Numbered from the stretch's first letter, positions 33,126 through 41,642 are shown. The stretch is 50,558 bases of DNA from JBCAWW01 sp039024315 (GCA_039024315.1 JBCCQN010000035.1:1-50558), one strand, 5' to 3'. Program-made: numbers and translations. Notes: generated by a model not told the origin, from the sequence alone.

Positions 33126-34489
33126 GAATAATTTCTACCCTTCTGGGCCTCTCCATCTTGGTGGCCTGCAACAGCCAAAACACAATGCCAAATTTTAATG
33201 AAAGAAGCTCGAGTTTTAGTGCTTTTGATCGCTCGAACCATCTGCAACCTCCTATCCCTACGGATGAATTTTTCCTGCTCGAGGGCTATGATTTTTGCTG
33301 GCTGCTCCTAGAAGCCATCGATATCGCAAATACGGAGGAAGCCATCAATGAGCTCAATACGCGCCTCTCGCCTGGACAAAAAGCCTTGTATTGTTGGTGG
33401 TTTGTAGATGGGCAGGTTACCAACGGCGGTTTTATCCAATTTTACTACAACGGCTACGGTAAATATATGCTCACGGCTATTGATGGGATCAGACACATAG
33501 GCGATCCCGAGATGGCCGATCTTATGGCGAGGGCGCATAAGATTTACCTCAAAGAAAAAGCCCTGATTGAGGGGAGTAATACTATGGATGAGTTTTCTGA
33601 GCTCTATGAAAAACTAGATGAGCTTAGTGATTTGGATGATCTGTATTACGAAATCAATGCAAGGACGGTAAAGAATCTGGAGAACTACGCTCGTAAGCAT
33701 CCTAATGAATTTTGCGTGGACGAAAACGGTCAAGCATTTGGTCAGCTGGAGGGAGAAAAAGTCGTCAAATATGCAGATGGCAAGACCAAAGCTGTGCTAC
33801 ATTTTCAAGAGGGTACTTTAGAGGATACGGTTGAGCTTTATCATCCCAATGGTAATCCCAAGGCAAAGCTGAGCTACCGCAAAGGGGAAAAGTCTGGCGT
33901 ACAAGAGTACTATCATGAGGAAGATGGCAGCCTGTCGCGTCGCGATCAGATCAATCCTTTGGACGGATCGGTACTGAGAGAAAGTTTTTACGCCAATGGC
34001 CAGCTCAAAACCCGAAGCCAATTAGATGAAAATTTAGAAAATAAAGGCGCCTATCAAGAATGGTATGAAAACGGCAATTTAAAAGAGGAAGCGACTTTCA
34101 TTACCAATATTGAGCGAGAGGGCAAGTGGGCCAAATACTGGCCTGATGGTAGCCCAAAGATGGAAGCAGAGGTAATCGAGGGTGATACTCGTTACACTGG
34201 CTACTGGACCGAAGCGGGCGAAAGACTCTTGAAAAATGGTACCGGAACCTATATCAACGAATATGTGAGTTCATTCGATAATGATACCACGACCTACTTT
34301 ACAGAATATAAAAACTATCTGCGAGACGGAGTCTCTAAGTCGATCAATTCGGGAGTAGTAACACTTTACCAAGAGTTTAAAGCAGGCAAAGAGCACGGTT
34401 GGACACGATCGTACACGGACCAAGGAGAGCTGAAAAGAGAAAAGTACTATCAAAACGGAGTAGAGACGGATCCTCCTAAGAAAAGGTAA
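33122..34489 (+). CDS. lipoprotein with DUF4375 (DMP19-like) domain and YwqK/MORN-type repeats
   Basis: A 455-residue envelope lipoprotein (signal MRIISTLLGLSILVAC, Cys16). About 50-200 match DUF4375: FCWLLLEAIDIAN, ALYCWWFVDGQVTNGGFIQFYYNGYG and a following helix. From about 215 to the end come repeated YwqK/MORN-like units of the pattern Y-x-NG-x-L/P-K (VELYHPNGNPKAKLSYRKGE, SFYANGQLKTRS, EWYENGNLKEEATF, KYWPDGSPKMEAEV). Such repeats are thought to bind proteins or membranes. The start overlaps the cytochrome stop (ATGA), tying it to the haem protein. Function unknown. Confidence 0.82.
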   Translation: MRIISTLLGLSILVACNSQNTMPNFNERSSSFSAFDRSNHLQPPIPTDEFFLLEGYDFCWLLLEAIDIANTEEAINELNTRLSPGQKALYCWWFVDGQVTNGGFIQFYYNGYGKYMLTAIDGIRHIGDPEMADLMARAHKIYLKEKALIEGSNTMDEFSELYEKLDELSDLDDLYYEINARTVKNLENYARKHPNEFCVDENGQAFGQLEGEKVVKYADGKTKAVLHFQEGTLEDTVELYHPNGNPKAKLSYRKGEKSGVQEYYHEEDGSLSRRDQINPLDGSVLRESFYANGQLKTRSQLDENLENKGAYQEWYENGNLKEEATFITNIEREGKWAKYWPDGSPKMEAEVIEGDTRYTGYWTEAGERLLKNGTGTYINEYVSSFDNDTTTYFTEYKNYLRDGVSKSINSGVVTLYQEFKAGKEHGWTRSYTDQGELKREKYYQNGVETDPPKKR

Positions 34490-34499
34490 GGGCTGCTAT

Positions 34500-34706
34500 A
34501 CTTCTTTGTTGTGGTTTACTGCTTCGCAGAACGTTTATTTTTGGCGGTGTATGCAATACACCGCTACGGATAGCTGGTAGTAGGGGCGTATTGCATACGC
34601 CCACGACTCTGCAAATTGTCGGCTCACGCTTGTCGAAAGACCTTTGTATTTCTTCCTGCTTCGCAGAACGCTCATTTGAGCTGCGGCATGCATGCCGCAC
34701 CTACCA
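34500..34706. repeat. intergenic repeat island
   Basis: Left-end motifs TACTGCTTCGCAGAACGTTT (about 34517-34536) and CTGCTTCGCAGAACGCTC (about 34657-34674). Between them lies an inverted-repeat unit with arms GGTGTATGCAATACACC and GGCGTATTGCATACGCC; the TGCGGCATG CATGCCGCA palindrome sits at 34682-34699. Compared with the 13.6-kb units, the left arm has two changes that keep its own hairpin (GGCG..CGCC to GGTG..CACC). The 74-codon frame across it is not a gene. Confidence 0.8.
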
Positions 34707-35498
34707 TCACATCTGCCATAGAGGCATGCCCCACAAAGCTTGTAAAAAGGTAACTAGCACGACCAAGGCGTAGCCCAATGAAATCACCCTTGTCCAAAGC
34801 AAACTCTGCCGTTTGCTAGACAAACTACGTCTGAGGCCAAAGGCCACCAGCGGTAAAATCTGCAAGGCGTGAATGCCAATGAAGTGCGAAACTCTTAAGT
34901 CCCCTATAGTCGTGCTCCAATTGACAAAAGGTAAGCCTGCTTCCCCCATTTCTCCGCCGATGTTGTGAGAATTGAGCGAGCCCATAAAGCCCCCAATAAA
35001 ACCAGCAGCGACGAATATCAACATACCGTAAAAGATGCCTTCCTTTTGAGCTTGAGTGAGATTTAGAGGACCGCTTTGCTTGCGGAAGCGAAAGGCTGCA
35101 AAAAGCGTGTACAAAGTCAATGCTGAGATAAAAAGGCCCATCAAACCAAAAAGGATATTCTCAAGTGGACTGTCCTGATTGAAGTGGGAAAGCGTTCCGC
35201 GGAACGCTTGGACCGTAATCACCGCCTGCTCAAATAACATGGTAACTACAATCAGAATATTGAAGTTGCGTACCAATCGCTTGCTTTGAAAATAATGTAG
35301 CAGGTAGGCCATGGTCCAGGCATAAATCCCGATACTAACCGCAAACTTAAGCGGCTTGACCAGAGAATTGATGCCCAAGACAGTCGTCTCGTTAAAAGGA
35401 ATCAGCAGCAGGAGAATCGCACTGAGGAGAAAAAATCCACTGCCAAACCAAGCGAGAAGCGGGTTACGACGAAATATTTGTGAGAGGAGAGATTTCAT
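34707..35498 (-). CDS. polytopic membrane protein of unknown function
   Basis: A 263-residue inner-membrane protein with seven or so hydrophobic helices (near 14-36, 42-66, 78-97, 114-136, 152-172, 203-222, 237-258). A cytoplasmic basic N-terminus (MKSLLSQIFRRN) precedes the first helix. No signature motif was recognised. Translationally coupled (ATGA) to the ABA4-like gene upstream. The VQAFRGTLSHF codons contain a perfect 20-bp palindrome AAGCGTTCCG/CGGAACGCTT (35190-35209), an instance of the dispersed motif inside coding sequence. Confidence 0.75.
   Translation of the reverse strand: MKSLLSQIFRRNPLLAWFGSGFFLLSAILLLLIPFNETTVLGINSLVKPLKFAVSIGIYAWTMAYLLHYFQSKRLVRNFNILIVVTMLFEQAVITVQAFRGTLSHFNQDSPLENILFGLMGLFISALTLYTLFAAFRFRKQSGPLNLTQAQKEGIFYGMLIFVAAGFIGGFMGSLNSHNIGGEMGEAGLPFVNWSTTIGDLRVSHFIGIHALQILPLVAFGLRRSLSSKRQSLLWTRVISLGYALVVLVTFLQALWGMPLWQM
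35190..35209. repeat. perfect 20-bp palindrome inside a coding sequence
   Basis: AAGCGTTCCG followed by its exact complement CGGAACGCTT. It is made of two fused ends of the dispersed GCGTTCCGC motif and encodes AFRGTL in the membrane protein. Confidence 0.85.
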
Positions 35499-35902
35499 TT
35501 AATGGCTTTGAAAAGAAGAAAAAAGAGCAGCCCAATGGGGCCAAACATGAACGTAAAGGGCAGGCAAAGCGTGTATTGCCAGCGTGGTATCTGAAGCGAG
35601 ATTCCTTCCCTGACGATATAAGCTCCGACAAAGAGATCGAAGGCCAGATAGTGTACCCAACCCGCGGCTACCGCTTGCTCCTGTGTAAAGAGTGCCATGA
35701 CATTTTCTAGGGTTGAAAAAGTGTCAGGGCTAAAGTTGGCCAGAGTAGGGGCGATGAGAAAGGCATAAGTCAGGGATAGCACCAATACAACTCCATAAAG
35801 CACAATTTGCTGCGTACGCTCCCATTTGGGGGCAAAGATTAGGAGAATCCATCCTACAAGGACGAAGGTATTGGCGATGCTAAAGACGAGAGAAGCTGTC
35901 AT
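35495..35902 (-). CDS. ABA4-like family membrane protein (DUF4281)
   Basis: A 135-residue protein with four transmembrane helices (near 5-23, 33-50, 85-105, 114-133). The pattern VAAGWVHYLAFDLFVGAYIVREG matches the family named after plant ABA4, which is needed for neoxanthin formation; bacterial members are uncharacterised to my knowledge. The two genes 34707 and 35495 overlap by 4 bp (ATGA). Upstream on the strand are a DUF2141 protein and a Crp-type regulator, so a regulated carotenoid or membrane function is possible. Confidence 0.82.
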   Translation of the reverse strand: MTASLVFSIANTFVLVGWILLIFAPKWERTQQIVLYGVVLVLSLTYAFLIAPTLANFSPDTFSTLENVMALFTQEQAVAAGWVHYLAFDLFVGAYIVREGISLQIPRWQYTLCLPFTFMFGPIGLLFFLLFKAIK

Positions 35903-35956
35903 TTTATCAGATTATTTGAGTAGTGAAGGCCTAATGGCTTCGCTCAAACTATCACA

Positions 35957-36379
35957 TTATTGAATCAATGTCAGCCTGATTTGCTTATCCTCATTCAAGA
36001 AAAAGCTACAATCGTCAAAATCAGGGGCAGAGAGCGTCGGACGATAATCACGGTAAAAAGCATAGGGCTCCTCAGGCATACCAAAAAAGTTGGTATCTAA
36101 GCGTCCATTACCATTGAGATCAATAAAAACCGAAACTGCATACTCTCGATTGGCTAATTCGGTTTGCAAGGAAAAGTCGGCCGAGTCGATGCGTCTCATG
36201 ATGGGGATATCGGCCTCCAAACCGTTGGGGAAATTACCTTCCTTATCGTGCCAAATCCCGATGTAGATGTTTTTGCCGATGCTGCTTGCCTCCAGATTGC
36301 TAAACCGAATCTCCAGCTGCGAACTCGGACCATCGCTCGCTAGGAAGCTAAACAACACAAGAAGAATTCCAGTAGACAT
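35957..36379 (-). CDS. exported DUF2141 protein
   Basis: About 140 residues from the Met at 36379, with a hydrophobic N-terminus (MSTGILLVLFSFLASDG) serving as signal. A GTG at 36448 would add 23 residues with Arg/His and would lie 8 bp after the Crp-type stop; the choice is uncertain. The DUF2141 signature is clear near the C-terminus: YAVSVFIDLNGNGRLDTNFFGMPEEPYAF. The domain is a small secreted beta-sandwich common in Bacteroidota. Last steps of function unknown. Second gene of the likely crp-DUF2141-ABA4-membrane unit. Confidence 0.85.
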   Translation of the reverse strand: MSTGILLVLFSFLASDGPSSQLEIRFSNLEASSIGKNIYIGIWHDKEGNFPNGLEADIPIMRRIDSADFSLQTELANREYAVSVFIDLNGNGRLDTNFFGMPEEPYAFYRDYRPTLSAPDFDDCSFFLNEDKQIRLTLIQ

Positions 36380-36455
36380 GATCACTGTGTTTATAGGGGT
36401 TTGAGAACGATGTAAAGATCGATCAATCCAAATCCACCTACCTGACACATATGTT

Positions 36456-37055
36456 TCATCTTTGCTCGTAGAGCTGTTTTCTAATTCGAGTGAGAGATTG
36501 GCGTTCGATGCCGATATAAGAAGCGGTCATCGTCTGTGAGACTCTTTGGGCGAGTTGAGGGCTCTGCTCGAGGAAATCAAGATAGCGCTCCTTGGCCGTC
36601 TTGAACTGAAAACTCTGGATGCGCTCCTGTTGGATGCTGAGGATATGCTCGGCGACAAGACGACCGTATTTTTGTAGTGAGGGATAGTTTGCATAGCCCG
36701 TCTCTATTCCCTCTTTGGGTAAGAAGACCACTTGGGTTGGCTCCAAAGTCTCGAAAAAGTAATTACTTGCTTGGCCTCGTAAAAAGGCGGGATAATCCGT
36801 CGCAAAATCTCTTTCTGGTATAAACCAAGAGGTACGCTCCTCTCCCCCTTGATCGATGTAGTAAGCCCTAACCAATCCTTGATAAATGTAAGCGATGTGC
36901 TTTTGCTCCTTTTTCGGAGCAAATATGTATTCTCGGCTTTTGAACTGCACTTCGCGCAAGCTCTGGCTAAATTTGACGAGCTGATGGTCCTCGATCTCAG
37001 GACAAACCATTTTCATCGAATCGAGATATTGCTGGATGGGAGAAGTGTTGGCCAT
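36456..37055 (-). CDS. Crp/Fnr-family transcriptional regulator
   Basis: A 199-residue regulator. The start at 37055 gives MANTSPIQQYLDSM; a longer frame to 37121 enters repeat-rich DNA. About 20-130 form a cyclic-nucleotide-binding-like beta-roll (SREYIFAPKKEQKHIAYIYQGLVRAYYID, EERTSWFIPERDFATDY), and the C-terminus a winged helix (RVSQTMTASYIGIERQSLTRIRKQL). It lacks the Cys residues of Fnr and the classic cAMP-binding Arg-Ser-Ala motif, as usual for this Bacteroidota subgroup. It probably controls the downstream DUF2141/ABA4/membrane genes. Confidence 0.9.
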   Translation of the reverse strand: MANTSPIQQYLDSMKMVCPEIEDHQLVKFSQSLREVQFKSREYIFAPKKEQKHIAYIYQGLVRAYYIDQGGEERTSWFIPERDFATDYPAFLRGQASNYFFETLEPTQVVFLPKEGIETGYANYPSLQKYGRLVAEHILSIQQERIQSFQFKTAKERYLDFLEQSPQLAQRVSQTMTASYIGIERQSLTRIRKQLYEQR

Positions 37056-37121
37056 GATAAAGTGGTGACTCAATCTACGAAATTTGGAGAACTGCTGGGA
37101 GGAGGAATTCTGGCTAAACAA

Positions 37122-37320
37122 TAAAAACTTCCTATGGAGAGGCCTTTTGAGGTTTGTTACCGCTTCGCAGAACGTTTGTCCCTATTCCTCCCCCTTAATC
37201 CCCCTCCGAAAGGGGAAAGGGTTTTACAAACCTCAAGTTTTTGGGCAGGCGGAGAACGAATTCATCAAACAAAAGATAAGCGTTCCGCGTCCCGAAAGCT
37301 TTCGGGAGTGAGTTAAAAAA
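37122..37320. repeat. intergenic composite repeat
   Basis: Left end GTTACCGCTTCGCAGAACGT (about 37157-37176). Interior with TCCTCCCCCTTAATCCCCCT and GGGTTTTACAAACC, related to 4501-4586. Right end GATAAGCGTTCCGCG (about 37275-37289) joined to TCCCGAAAGCTTTCGGGA (37290-37307). Together with the adjacent promoter region the gap from the Crp-type gene to the response regulator spans nearly 390 bp without a gene; the 60-75-codon frames in it are repeat-derived. Confidence 0.78.
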
Positions 37321-37401
37321 AAACGCTTTTGTCGACCTACAGACAGCCTGAACGCCAAAGCTTTGGCTAATTATAAGCCCATTTTTACACACACTGACGA
37401 A

Positions 37402-37423
37402 TTGTGATGTTTTTGTGATGTTT
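37402..37423 (+). promoter_or_regulatory. tandem 11-bp direct repeat, candidate response-regulator site
   Basis: TTGTGATGTTT occurs twice in direct tandem (37402-37412 and 37413-37423), 19 bp before the response-regulator ATG. An 11-bp direct-repeat period is typical of OmpR/PhoB-type binding sites. TTTTACAC words flank the pair at about 37383-37390 and 37432-37439. Confidence 0.6.
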
Positions 37424-37442
37424 AGCCCTTATTTTACACGCA

Positions 37443-38147
37443 ATGAAAAAAGTATTGGTGGTTGAAGACGATCGCGATATGGTGCAACTCTTGGAGATAC
37501 ACCTCAAAGATCTCGATTGTGAACTAGATCTTGCTTACGATGGTCAGACAGGTTTGGAAAAAGCATTGTCTTATGACTATGATCTCATGGTCTTGGATGT
37601 CATGCTACCCGGACCGGATGGTTTGGAGATTTGTCGTCAAGTGCGTGCGCGAGAAAAATCTAATCCTATCCTGATGCTGACAGCTCGGTCTGAAGAGATC
37701 GACAAGGTACTCGGGCTCGAAATGGGAGCAGATGATTATTTGACCAAGCCCTTTAGCATACGTGAGTTTTTGGCTCGAGTCAAGGCGCTTTTTCGTCGAG
37801 TGGAACGCTTCCAGCCACAAGCCAGTGCCGATCAGCCGGAGAGTGTGTTATCCTTCGGAGAACTCATGATCGATCTCGACAAGCGTAAGGTTACCATCAA
37901 AGGTCAGCGGGTAGAGCTTTCTCCCAAAGAATTTGACCTCCTAGGTTTGCTTGCGGCCAATCCCGGCAAAAGCTATGATCGCGCCCGTATCCTCAATCTC
38001 GTATGGGGCTACGACTTCGAAGGCTATGAGCATACGGTAAATTCGCATATCAATCGCCTGCGCCGTAAAATTGAACCAGATCTCCAGAACCCAACTTATA
38101 TCCTCACTTCTTGGGGCATAGGGTATCGTTTTAACGAAGAATTATAA
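37443..38147 (+). CDS. two-component response regulator, OmpR/PhoB type
   Basis: A 234-residue DNA-binding regulator. Receiver domain (1-118): acidic pair Asp9-Asp10, phosphoacceptor Asp52 in LMVLDVMLPG, Lys102 in LTKPF. C-terminal winged helix (about 132-234) with the transactivation-loop region KEFDLLGLLAANPG and the recognition helix VNSHINRLRRKIEP. The histidine kinase gene starts 3 bp after its stop. A tandem 11-bp direct repeat right upstream suggests autoregulation. Confidence 0.95.
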   Translation: MKKVLVVEDDRDMVQLLEIHLKDLDCELDLAYDGQTGLEKALSYDYDLMVLDVMLPGPDGLEICRQVRAREKSNPILMLTARSEEIDKVLGLEMGADDYLTKPFSIREFLARVKALFRRVERFQPQASADQPESVLSFGELMIDLDKRKVTIKGQRVELSPKEFDLLGLLAANPGKSYDRARILNLVWGYDFEGYEHTVNSHINRLRRKIEPDLQNPTYILTSWGIGYRFNEEL

Positions 38148-38150
38148 ATC

Positions 38151-39629
38151 ATGCCACGTACTTCCTTCCAATTATTTGGCAAAATTTCTCTCGCTCTACT
38201 TAGCCTGCTAGTAGTATTGGGGGTAACCTATGTGGTTATTACCTCTTTTGTGGCGGGTGAATATATGCAAGAGGTGAACCAACGCTTGTATGGGGGCATC
38301 GCCAATAGTACCGTCAACGAGGTCCGACCGCTAGTTGACGGTGAGGTAGATACCATCGCGATTAAAGAGATCATGCACTCGATCATGATCATGAATCCGA
38401 GTGCCGAAGTGTATCTACTCGATACTGCCGGAACCATCATCACCTATGTAGCTCCTTATAAAAAAATATTGTTGGAAGAAGTGGGGCTCGATCCCGTAAT
38501 CCAATACATAGATGCTGAAGAAAAACCATTTATCAAGGGAGATGATCCGCGGCATCCAGGTGAAGTAAAAGTGTTTTCAGCGGCCCGCTTGGTAAATGAA
38601 GATAAGTTAGAGGGTTATCTCTACATTATTCTCGCCAGCGAGGAACAAGCCGCAGTAACCGAAAGCCTCTCCGGTAGCTATATGCTCCGTCTCGGTAGCA
38701 ATTGGTTTTTTATCAGCCTCATCGGTACGCTGGCCCTTGGCTTACTTGCCATTTGGTACTTGACCCGCAATCTTCGTCGTATCGTGGCGGTGGTAAAACG
38801 CTTCAAAGAAGGGGATTATGAAGCTCGTATCAGTCATGCTGATGAGGGAGACCTGCACTTGCTAGGAGAGACCTTCAATGAAATGGCCGACACCATTGTG
38901 GCCAATATTGAGCAGATTCAATCAGTCGAGCGCTTGCGTCGAGAATTGATTGCCAATGTCTCGCACGATCTTCGGACCCCGCTGGCGATCATGCAGGGCT
39001 ATGTAGAAACGCTACAAATGAAAGCGGAGGATCTTGATCCTGTCGAACGCGATAATTATCTCACCATCATCCACAATAGCAGTACCAAACTAGCTGGACT
39101 GGTGGCTCAATTATTTGAATACTCCAAACTAGAAGCCCGCCAAATCGAACCGGAAAAAGAAGCCTTCTTTATTGGTGAATTAGCGCAAGACGTATTCCAG
39201 AAGTATCAGCTCCTCGCCAAAGAAAAGGGCGTAGAGATGCATCTCGAGCAAACTCAAAACTTACCGCTTGTCTTTGCCGACGTTGGTTTGGTGGAGCGTG
39301 TCCTGCAAAACTTAATGGATAATGCGTTGAAATTTACGCCTTCTGGCGGCAGTGTTACGATTGGTCTCAAGGCCTTAGAAGAGGCCGTTGAAGTAAGCAT
39401 TGCCGATACGGGCCCAGGTATCCCAGAAGCGGAGCAACCCTATATTTTTGAGCGTTATCGCAAAGCAGGTCGCAATGCCGAAAAATCCAAGGCCAACCAA
39501 GGAGCGGGACTAGGCTTAGCCATCGCCCGTAAAATCATGGAGCTACATGGCTCCACATTACGGATGCGTAGCAAAATCAATGAGGGTACTGCTTTTTGGT
39601 TTCATCTACCAGCTTATGCGGAGGCTTAG
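38151..39629 (+). CDS. sensor histidine kinase
   Basis: A 492-residue inner-membrane kinase. TM1 about 11-33; periplasmic sensor region about 34-183 (including MNPSAEVYLLDTAGTIITYV, a possible dCache/PAS-like strand pattern); TM2 about 185-205; HAMP about 206-257; HisKA with His272 in ANVSHDLRTPL; HATPase with N box VLQNLMDNALKF, G1 ADTGPGIPEA and G2 GAGLGLAIA. It phosphorylates the adjacent response regulator. Signal unknown. A perfect 19-bp inverted repeat follows 21 bp after its stop. Confidence 0.95.
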   Translation: MPRTSFQLFGKISLALLSLLVVLGVTYVVITSFVAGEYMQEVNQRLYGGIANSTVNEVRPLVDGEVDTIAIKEIMHSIMIMNPSAEVYLLDTAGTIITYVAPYKKILLEEVGLDPVIQYIDAEEKPFIKGDDPRHPGEVKVFSAARLVNEDKLEGYLYIILASEEQAAVTESLSGSYMLRLGSNWFFISLIGTLALGLLAIWYLTRNLRRIVAVVKRFKEGDYEARISHADEGDLHLLGETFNEMADTIVANIEQIQSVERLRRELIANVSHDLRTPLAIMQGYVETLQMKAEDLDPVERDNYLTIIHNSSTKLAGLVAQLFEYSKLEARQIEPEKEAFFIGELAQDVFQKYQLLAKEKGVEMHLEQTQNLPLVFADVGLVERVLQNLMDNALKFTPSGGSVTIGLKALEEAVEVSIADTGPGIPEAEQPYIFERYRKAGRNAEKSKANQGAGLGLAIARKIMELHGSTLRMRSKINEGTAFWFHLPAYAEA

Positions 39630-39650
39630 GCTATCTTTTTGGGGTTTTAC

Positions 39651-39692
39651 CGCTTCGCGGAACGCTTATTTGAATAAGCGTTCCGCGAAGCG
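39651..39692 (+). terminator. long perfect hairpin made of two inverted dispersed motifs
   Basis: Arms CGCTTCGCGGAACGCTTAT and the exact complement (19 bp) enclose a 4-nt loop TTGA, directly after the histidine-kinase gene and before the convergent gene at 39727. It is the shortest case of the paired-end element (no interior). Remnant AAAGCTTTCGGGAG follows. Without a T-tract its use as terminator is inferred. Confidence 0.6.
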
Positions 39693-39726
39693 AAAGCTTT
39701 CGGGAGTAATCCATCTCTCTACTCCT

Positions 39727-40488
39727 CTAATTGCCCCTCTTCTCTGCCTCTATCTGCTGATACCAACTCTCAAAATCTTCCATCTCATCCAAGCCATCGA
39801 TCAACTCAAAAAGCCCTTCTTTACCCACGATTTTAAGCCAGCGCTGTACCTCTTTACGGGCTACAGTATAATTGACAAAAGCATCACCTCCAAAGAAACC
39901 CGGCCAATCGCCTATTTCCTCTAGCTCTGGAACATGATCGCCACTAGCAATGATCCGCTCATAACGCTGGTCCCCGTAGCTTTCACGATTATCCAATTGC
40001 ATGGCTAGACCTTCAAAAAACCAAACGGGCAGGTTAAACTCGTGATGATACCAGCCTGTACGTTCAAATAGCTCTGGATGGCAAAGCTCATGTGCGAGTA
40101 CCTCTGAGTTCAGGCCCGTAGGACCTACTTGCACGTATGAATAAACAGGCGTAAAGTAAAAAGCCGCGGTAACTTCTTTTTGCCCCGGAATAGCCGAATA
40201 ATCGCGGATCGCTTGAGCAGTATGACAATATAATATAGGCTGTTTACCCAGCGTCTCACCCCAAAAAAGCGCATTGCGATGCCTAGCTTGGGACACTAGT
40301 AATAAGAGACTGTCTATCTTGTTTTCTGGTGTGCCGGGGCTTACGTAAATCTTAGGTCCTACCTCTTCAAAGTCGGACCAATCGACCATATAGGCCCTGA
40401 TCAACCCAGGCTGTCGCAACCACAAAACGCCAATCACCAATAGCATCAGCGACAATAGCACTAAGAGGATACGTAAACTCTTTTTCAT
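39727..40488 (-). CDS. membrane-anchored putative zinc metallopeptidase (gluzincin-like)
   Basis: A 253-residue protein with an N-terminal hydrophobic anchor (about 5-24) and a periplasmic domain. The zinc motif HExxH is present as H133-E-L-C-H137, and a downstream Glu159 in PVWFFEGLAMQLD has the position of a gluzincin third ligand, as in the peptidase MA-like group. The C-terminal part is helical (VARKEVQRWLKIVGKEGLFELIDGL). Cys136 between the ligands is uncommon but allowed. Substrate unknown. Single gene convergent with the two-component operon. Confidence 0.75.
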   Translation of the reverse strand: MKKSLRILLVLLSLMLLVIGVLWLRQPGLIRAYMVDWSDFEEVGPKIYVSPGTPENKIDSLLLLVSQARHRNALFWGETLGKQPILYCHTAQAIRDYSAIPGQKEVTAAFYFTPVYSYVQVGPTGLNSEVLAHELCHPELFERTGWYHHEFNLPVWFFEGLAMQLDNRESYGDQRYERIIASGDHVPELEEIGDWPGFFGGDAFVNYTVARKEVQRWLKIVGKEGLFELIDGLDEMEDFESWYQQIEAEKRGN

Positions 40489-40530
40489 GTACTGCTATTT
40501 ACGCAATTTGTCGCCGCATGGCTAAGATTC

Positions 40531-41403
40531 TTACACCAACAATACTTGCCAGGCTCTTTTGACATCGCCTGACTCCAATAAGGCTTTGGCATAATTGTGT
40601 AGGTGAAAGCTCCGCTTGTTTGAAGGGCTCGAAAGCGCATTTATCACCCGCGGATCAGTACGTGCACTATTGTCTGATACTGGGATCTCAGCCACAGAAG
40701 CTAGCTGGGCGAGATTGTTACCAGTGAGGACACGGCTGGTACGGATCTCTTCGGGTAAGTTTTCGACCCCTATACCTAGGGTTTTGACATCTTGTACGAT
40801 CGGGTAAACATTACTGCCAGAAGCTCGGCAATAAAAGGCTCGCCCTAAACGTCCCATCAGATCAATTTTGTGTGGGTCAATTTTGCCAAAGTCATCAAAG
40901 ATGTCTTCGTGCATATGGATTTTGACCACTTCACAGATAATCAAATTACCCGCTCCGCCATGCTCCCCCAAGGCTAAGATCTCTTTGACAGTGCATTCGT
41001 ACTGCACGGGAGATTCCTTGACCCGAAAGGGTTTGACGATATCCGAAGCAATAGGCGTCAGGCCTGCCTTGGCAAATTCATCCACATCCGAAGGATACTC
41101 CACACTGGTCAAGGCCATTTGATGTACGATCGCATGATTGACTACATTGATTACTACTTCCCGAGTCGCCTCCACATTGTGTAGGGTGTCTTTGGTCGTA
41201 TTGGTGCGAACTCGGCGATTGGACGAAAAAATCATCGTCGGCGGATTAGAACTAAAGACATTGAAAAAGCTATAAGGCGCTAGGTTGGGCTGACCGGCTT
41301 CCGAGATGGTGGAAGCAAAACAAATCGGTCGCGGCCCAATAGAGCCCACTAATAATTGGTGCAGTTCAGGGACAGGAAGTTCGGAGGGGGTAATCGTTTG
41401 CAT
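40531..41403 (-). CDS. flavin reductase-like (flavoredoxin) family protein
   Basis: A 290-residue FMN-binding protein. The start at 41403 gives MQTITPSELPVPELHQLLVGSIGPRPICFAST; an upstream frame to 41454 lacks conserved-looking sequence. The split-barrel flavin reductase fold is indicated by GPRPICFASTISEAGQPNLAPYSFFNVFSSNPP and TNTTKDTLHNVEATREVVINVV, and the tail YNDPR-like segment is replaced by a helical end. Family members reduce FMN or act on other flavin chemistry; the partner here is unknown. It lies 42 bp upstream of the gluzincin-like gene on the same strand, so co-transcription is possible. Confidence 0.9.
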   Translation of the reverse strand: MQTITPSELPVPELHQLLVGSIGPRPICFASTISEAGQPNLAPYSFFNVFSSNPPTMIFSSNRRVRTNTTKDTLHNVEATREVVINVVNHAIVHQMALTSVEYPSDVDEFAKAGLTPIASDIVKPFRVKESPVQYECTVKEILALGEHGGAGNLIICEVVKIHMHEDIFDDFGKIDPHKIDLMGRLGRAFYCRASGSNVYPIVQDVKTLGIGVENLPEEIRTSRVLTGNNLAQLASVAEIPVSDNSARTDPRVINALSSPSNKRSFHLHNYAKALLESGDVKRAWQVLLV

Positions 41404-41642
41404 ACGAGCATTTATTTGAAGCGGAAAATATTCAAAAATCTCGTAGGAAGCCAATCAAGTTATAGAACCGCCATATCTCCAAGGCTTTTTCAAATGGTAT
41501 GAAGGCTTAGATTTACCCACAAACCTAATAAACTGTTTTATCGCTGTCAAAAATTCTTATTTGACTAAACATGATCAAATAAGACTAAATACTTAATCTT
41601 ATTTTTATTTTTTTGGTAAATTAGGCGTAAATCTCATCCTCA

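Noticed and set aside
34476..34700. Possible 74-residue gene
   Set aside because: Overlaps the end of a real gene and otherwise translates repeat motifs (NVLRSSKPQQ).
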